Assembly: GCA_937907395.1 (NCBI GenBank)
Contig: CALCII010000012.1
Coordinates: 62,001 to 126,000 of the forward strand
DNA from: an uncultured Chitinophagaceae bacterium
GTDB lineage: Bacteria; Bacteroidota; Bacteroidia; Chitinophagales; Chitinophagaceae
Direction of reading: 5' to 3'
DNA: 64,000 nt
The position numbers and the translations under genes were made by a program. A model generated the notes under the pieces. It was not told the DNA's origin, ran no database searches, and worked only from the letters and a program-made list of their open reading frames with translations. Below, one piece after another: positions 62,433 through 64,000 of the stretch. How positions within the stretch are numbered: the stretch's first letter is position 1; the number at the start of each line of letters is the position of its first letter.

Positions 62433-64000
62433 TCAGAAAAAATTCAGGTATCCGAAATGAATTTTTGTCTGCCTGAAGTTAAAAGCCTCCTGGTCTCTTT
62501 TACCTGATGCAAAACTGAGATTGAAAATACCAGCCTTTGTTTCAAAAGCCATCCCCAGTCCCAGTCCCAGAAAGCGGGAACTGGTATTGGCAAGCTGACT
62601 GTTATTACGAACCCATCCCCCGTCTGTAAAAGCATACAAATAACTGTTGAGTCCGGTTAATAACCGGTACTCTGCTGCTGCAACCAGATAGGAAGAAGCG
62701 AAAATACTTTCTTCATCAAACCCTCTCAGCATTCTGAATCCACCCAGTTGAAACAATTCATTTCTGAATAAAAGCGGACTTTGAACCAAACCTGCATTCA
62801 GGGCCGTTTTCAGCGTAGTTTGCTTTCCCGTTTTTATAAAATGAGCTGCATTCAGTTTTAAACGGAAGGTATAAGACCGTACACCTGCAGAATCATACAA
62901 CGATTGAAAATCGAATGAAGGGTCTGTTGGGCTCTTCAGACTTACGATTGAAGGATTGGGCCGAAGCTTACGGATACCAGCCGAAGCAGTGGCACGTATA
63001 TCAAACCCTTTGCGGGGATTAAACCGGTAATCCGTATTGAACCATTCGTAGTCAACACCCACATTCGTGGTGGTTTGATCAATTTGTGCGGGTAATTTCC
63101 TGGTGTTACGAATAGTAGTGGTATCAATAAAATCAATCGTAGTGATAAACTGTTGAAAAAAGATTTTACCACTTCTGTTTCCACCAAATGCATACTGAAC
63201 GCCGATTTGCAGATTGATATTGAGAAAAGAAGTGTCCTTTTTAAATCCATCAAACGAAAATTCTGCACCAAAGGGAGAACCAAACAGAAAGGGTTGCTGG
63301 TAAGAAAGTTGTAATCGTGGTGATTTGTATTGTATTTGCTGAAATAAAATGAGTAACGACTCACCCAGTCCAAAACCATTTTTGAGATTGAGATTAAAAT
63401 CGCCTGATATATTCACTTTGGATTTCCCCGATGCATCTGTTGTTGGAAGAAATCCAACAATACCATTGATCTGACTGTTCCGTTTATTTTTGAGATATAA
63501 ATTTAAAATAGAACCGGAGCCTAATAAATTCATATTCCATTTCTGTTCCTCTTCGAGATAGGGCAATTGTAATAAACGGGAACTGATGTTCATTAATTTT
63601 TGCTTCTGGTACACAGAACCGTTAGTGATTTCAAGGTAACGCTGCAGAAATCGGTTACTGATGGTTACATTTCCGAAAACACGAATGCTGTCAATTTTGT
63701 ACTGCGGACCGGAATTCACTTTAAGTATGGCGGTAATGCCCTCTGCCTCTAATTGAACACTGTCTAAAGAAACAGTGGCAAAAGGATAACCCGTGTTTTC
63801 CAGCCGGGTAAGGATCCGTTCCTGTAATTGTTGTACAACTGTATAATCAAGGTACCGGTTGTTGAAATTTTTATCCCTGAAACCAGCTGCCGACAACAAT
63901 TCCGGCGACACACCAGATGTAATCAGCCGGTTCCATTTGTACAGTTGTCCCAGGAAGATCACCACCTGTGCAGCAGCCGAATCCATCTTTACCGAATCAA
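62433..64000 (-). CDS. BamA/TamA-like outer membrane protein (5' end cut)
   Basis: About 522 residues visible; the frame stays open to the window edge, so the true start lies outside (ATG 63986 is probably internal). The visible N-terminal part has a POTRA-like unit (GPQYKIDSIRVFGNVTISNRFLQRYLEI). The rest is a surface-antigen-type barrel with NPRKGFDIRATASAGIR, LGGFRMLRGFDEESIFAS and a final strand ending KIHFGYLNFF. BamA is expected to be longer with five POTRA domains, so this may be a second Omp85 paralogue. It inserts or exports outer-membrane proteins or lipids. Confidence 0.82.
   Translation of the reverse strand, partial: DSVKMDSAAAQVVIFLGQLYKWNRLITSGVSPELLSAAGFRDKNFNNRYLDYTVVQQLQERILTRLENTGYPFATVSLDSVQLEAEGITAILKVNSGPQYKIDSIRVFGNVTISNRFLQRYLEITNGSVYQKQKLMNISSRLLQLPYLEEEQKWNMNLLGSGSILNLYLKNKRNSQINGIVGFLPTTDASGKSKVNISGDFNLNLKNGFGLGESLLILFQQIQYKSPRLQLSYQQPFLFGSPFGAEFSFDGFKKDTSFLNINLQIGVQYAFGGNRSGKIFFQQFITTIDFIDTTTIRNTRKLPAQIDQTTTNVGVDYEWFNTDYRFNPRKGFDIRATASAGIRKLRPNPSIVSLKSPTDPSFDFQSLYDSAGVRSYTFRLKLNAAHFIKTGKQTTLKTALNAGLVQSPLLFRNELFQLGGFRMLRGFDEESIFASSYLVAAAEYRLLTGLNSYLYAFTDGGWVRNNSQLANTSSRFLGLGLGMAFETKAGIFNLSFASGKRDQEAFNFRQTKIHFGYLNFF

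Noticed and set aside
1..64000. Mobile elements, tRNA or rRNA genes, prophage or defence islands
   Set aside because: No transposase, integrase, tRNA-like cloverleaf, rRNA stretch or defence gene was recognised; the window looks like stable core chromosome.

Overview
The window reads as chromosomal DNA of a gliding-type Bacteroidota, most likely a member of the Chitinophagaceae or a close relative (inferred from gene content and protein style, not from a search). Reasons: a type IX secretion core (gldK-gldL-gldM-gldN) plus gldB, TonB-dependent receptors with an N-terminal carboxypeptidase-regulatory-like domain, an envelope-spanning ECF-sigma partner protein, HemD next to a DUF4271 protein, DUF1501/DUF1800 neighbours, weak Shine-Dalgarno signals and promoters of the Bacteroidota type (TTG, 19-20 bases, TAnnTTTG). 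Coding density is high, no intergenic gap exceeds 300 bases, and I see no tRNA, rRNA, insertion sequence, prophage or CRISPR array.

Layout. 1-0.8 kb: start of an ABC exporter running off the left edge. 0.8-3.0 kb: secreted protein with a possible caspase-fold Cys/His domain. 3.2-12.9 kb: a phosphate-acquisition block made of a PhoB/PhoR-like two-component system, a TonB-dependent receptor with a downstream lipoprotein, a phosphate-selective-porin-like protein, a DUF47 (PhoU-like) protein and a PiT permease. Two intergenic regions of this block carry heptamer direct repeats with an exact 11-base period, the geometry of PhoB boxes, which ties the block together as a candidate regulon. 13-16 kb: rfbA, galE and a C-terminal transketolase subunit. 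16-17.8 kb: an ECF sigma operon. 18-25 kb: a metallo-beta-lactamase-fold hydrolase, a small alpha/beta protein and the cell-shape operon mreB-mreC-mreD-mrdA-rodA. 25-30.5 kb: purD and POT and OPT peptide transporters. 30.6-36.4 kb: a glycosyltransferase, a DUF1501/DUF1800 pair, an M43-like metalloprotease and a small beta-barrel protein. 36.4-44.2 kb: serS, nadE, gldB, a fatty acid desaturase, apaG, a SUI1 protein, nadC and a DUF4783 protein. 44.4-48.7 kb: gpmI, a small secreted protein and a TonB-dependent receptor. 48.8-53.3 kb: a second ECF sigma factor with a trans-envelope partner, a lipoprotein and uvrC. 53.5-58.4 kb: gldN, gldM, gldL and gldK (transcribed K to N on the minus strand). 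58.5-64 kb: a YyaL/DUF255 protein, hemD, a DUF4271 protein and a BamA/TamA-like protein cut by the right edge.

Most of the window is housekeeping. The strongest non-routine signals are the four-fold PhoB-box-like array before the TonB receptor, a perfect hairpin that would hide that receptor's ribosome-binding site, the caspase-like protein, and two sigma-factor loci with unusual partner proteins. Promoter, operator and hairpin calls were made by eye; no search or folding program was run.
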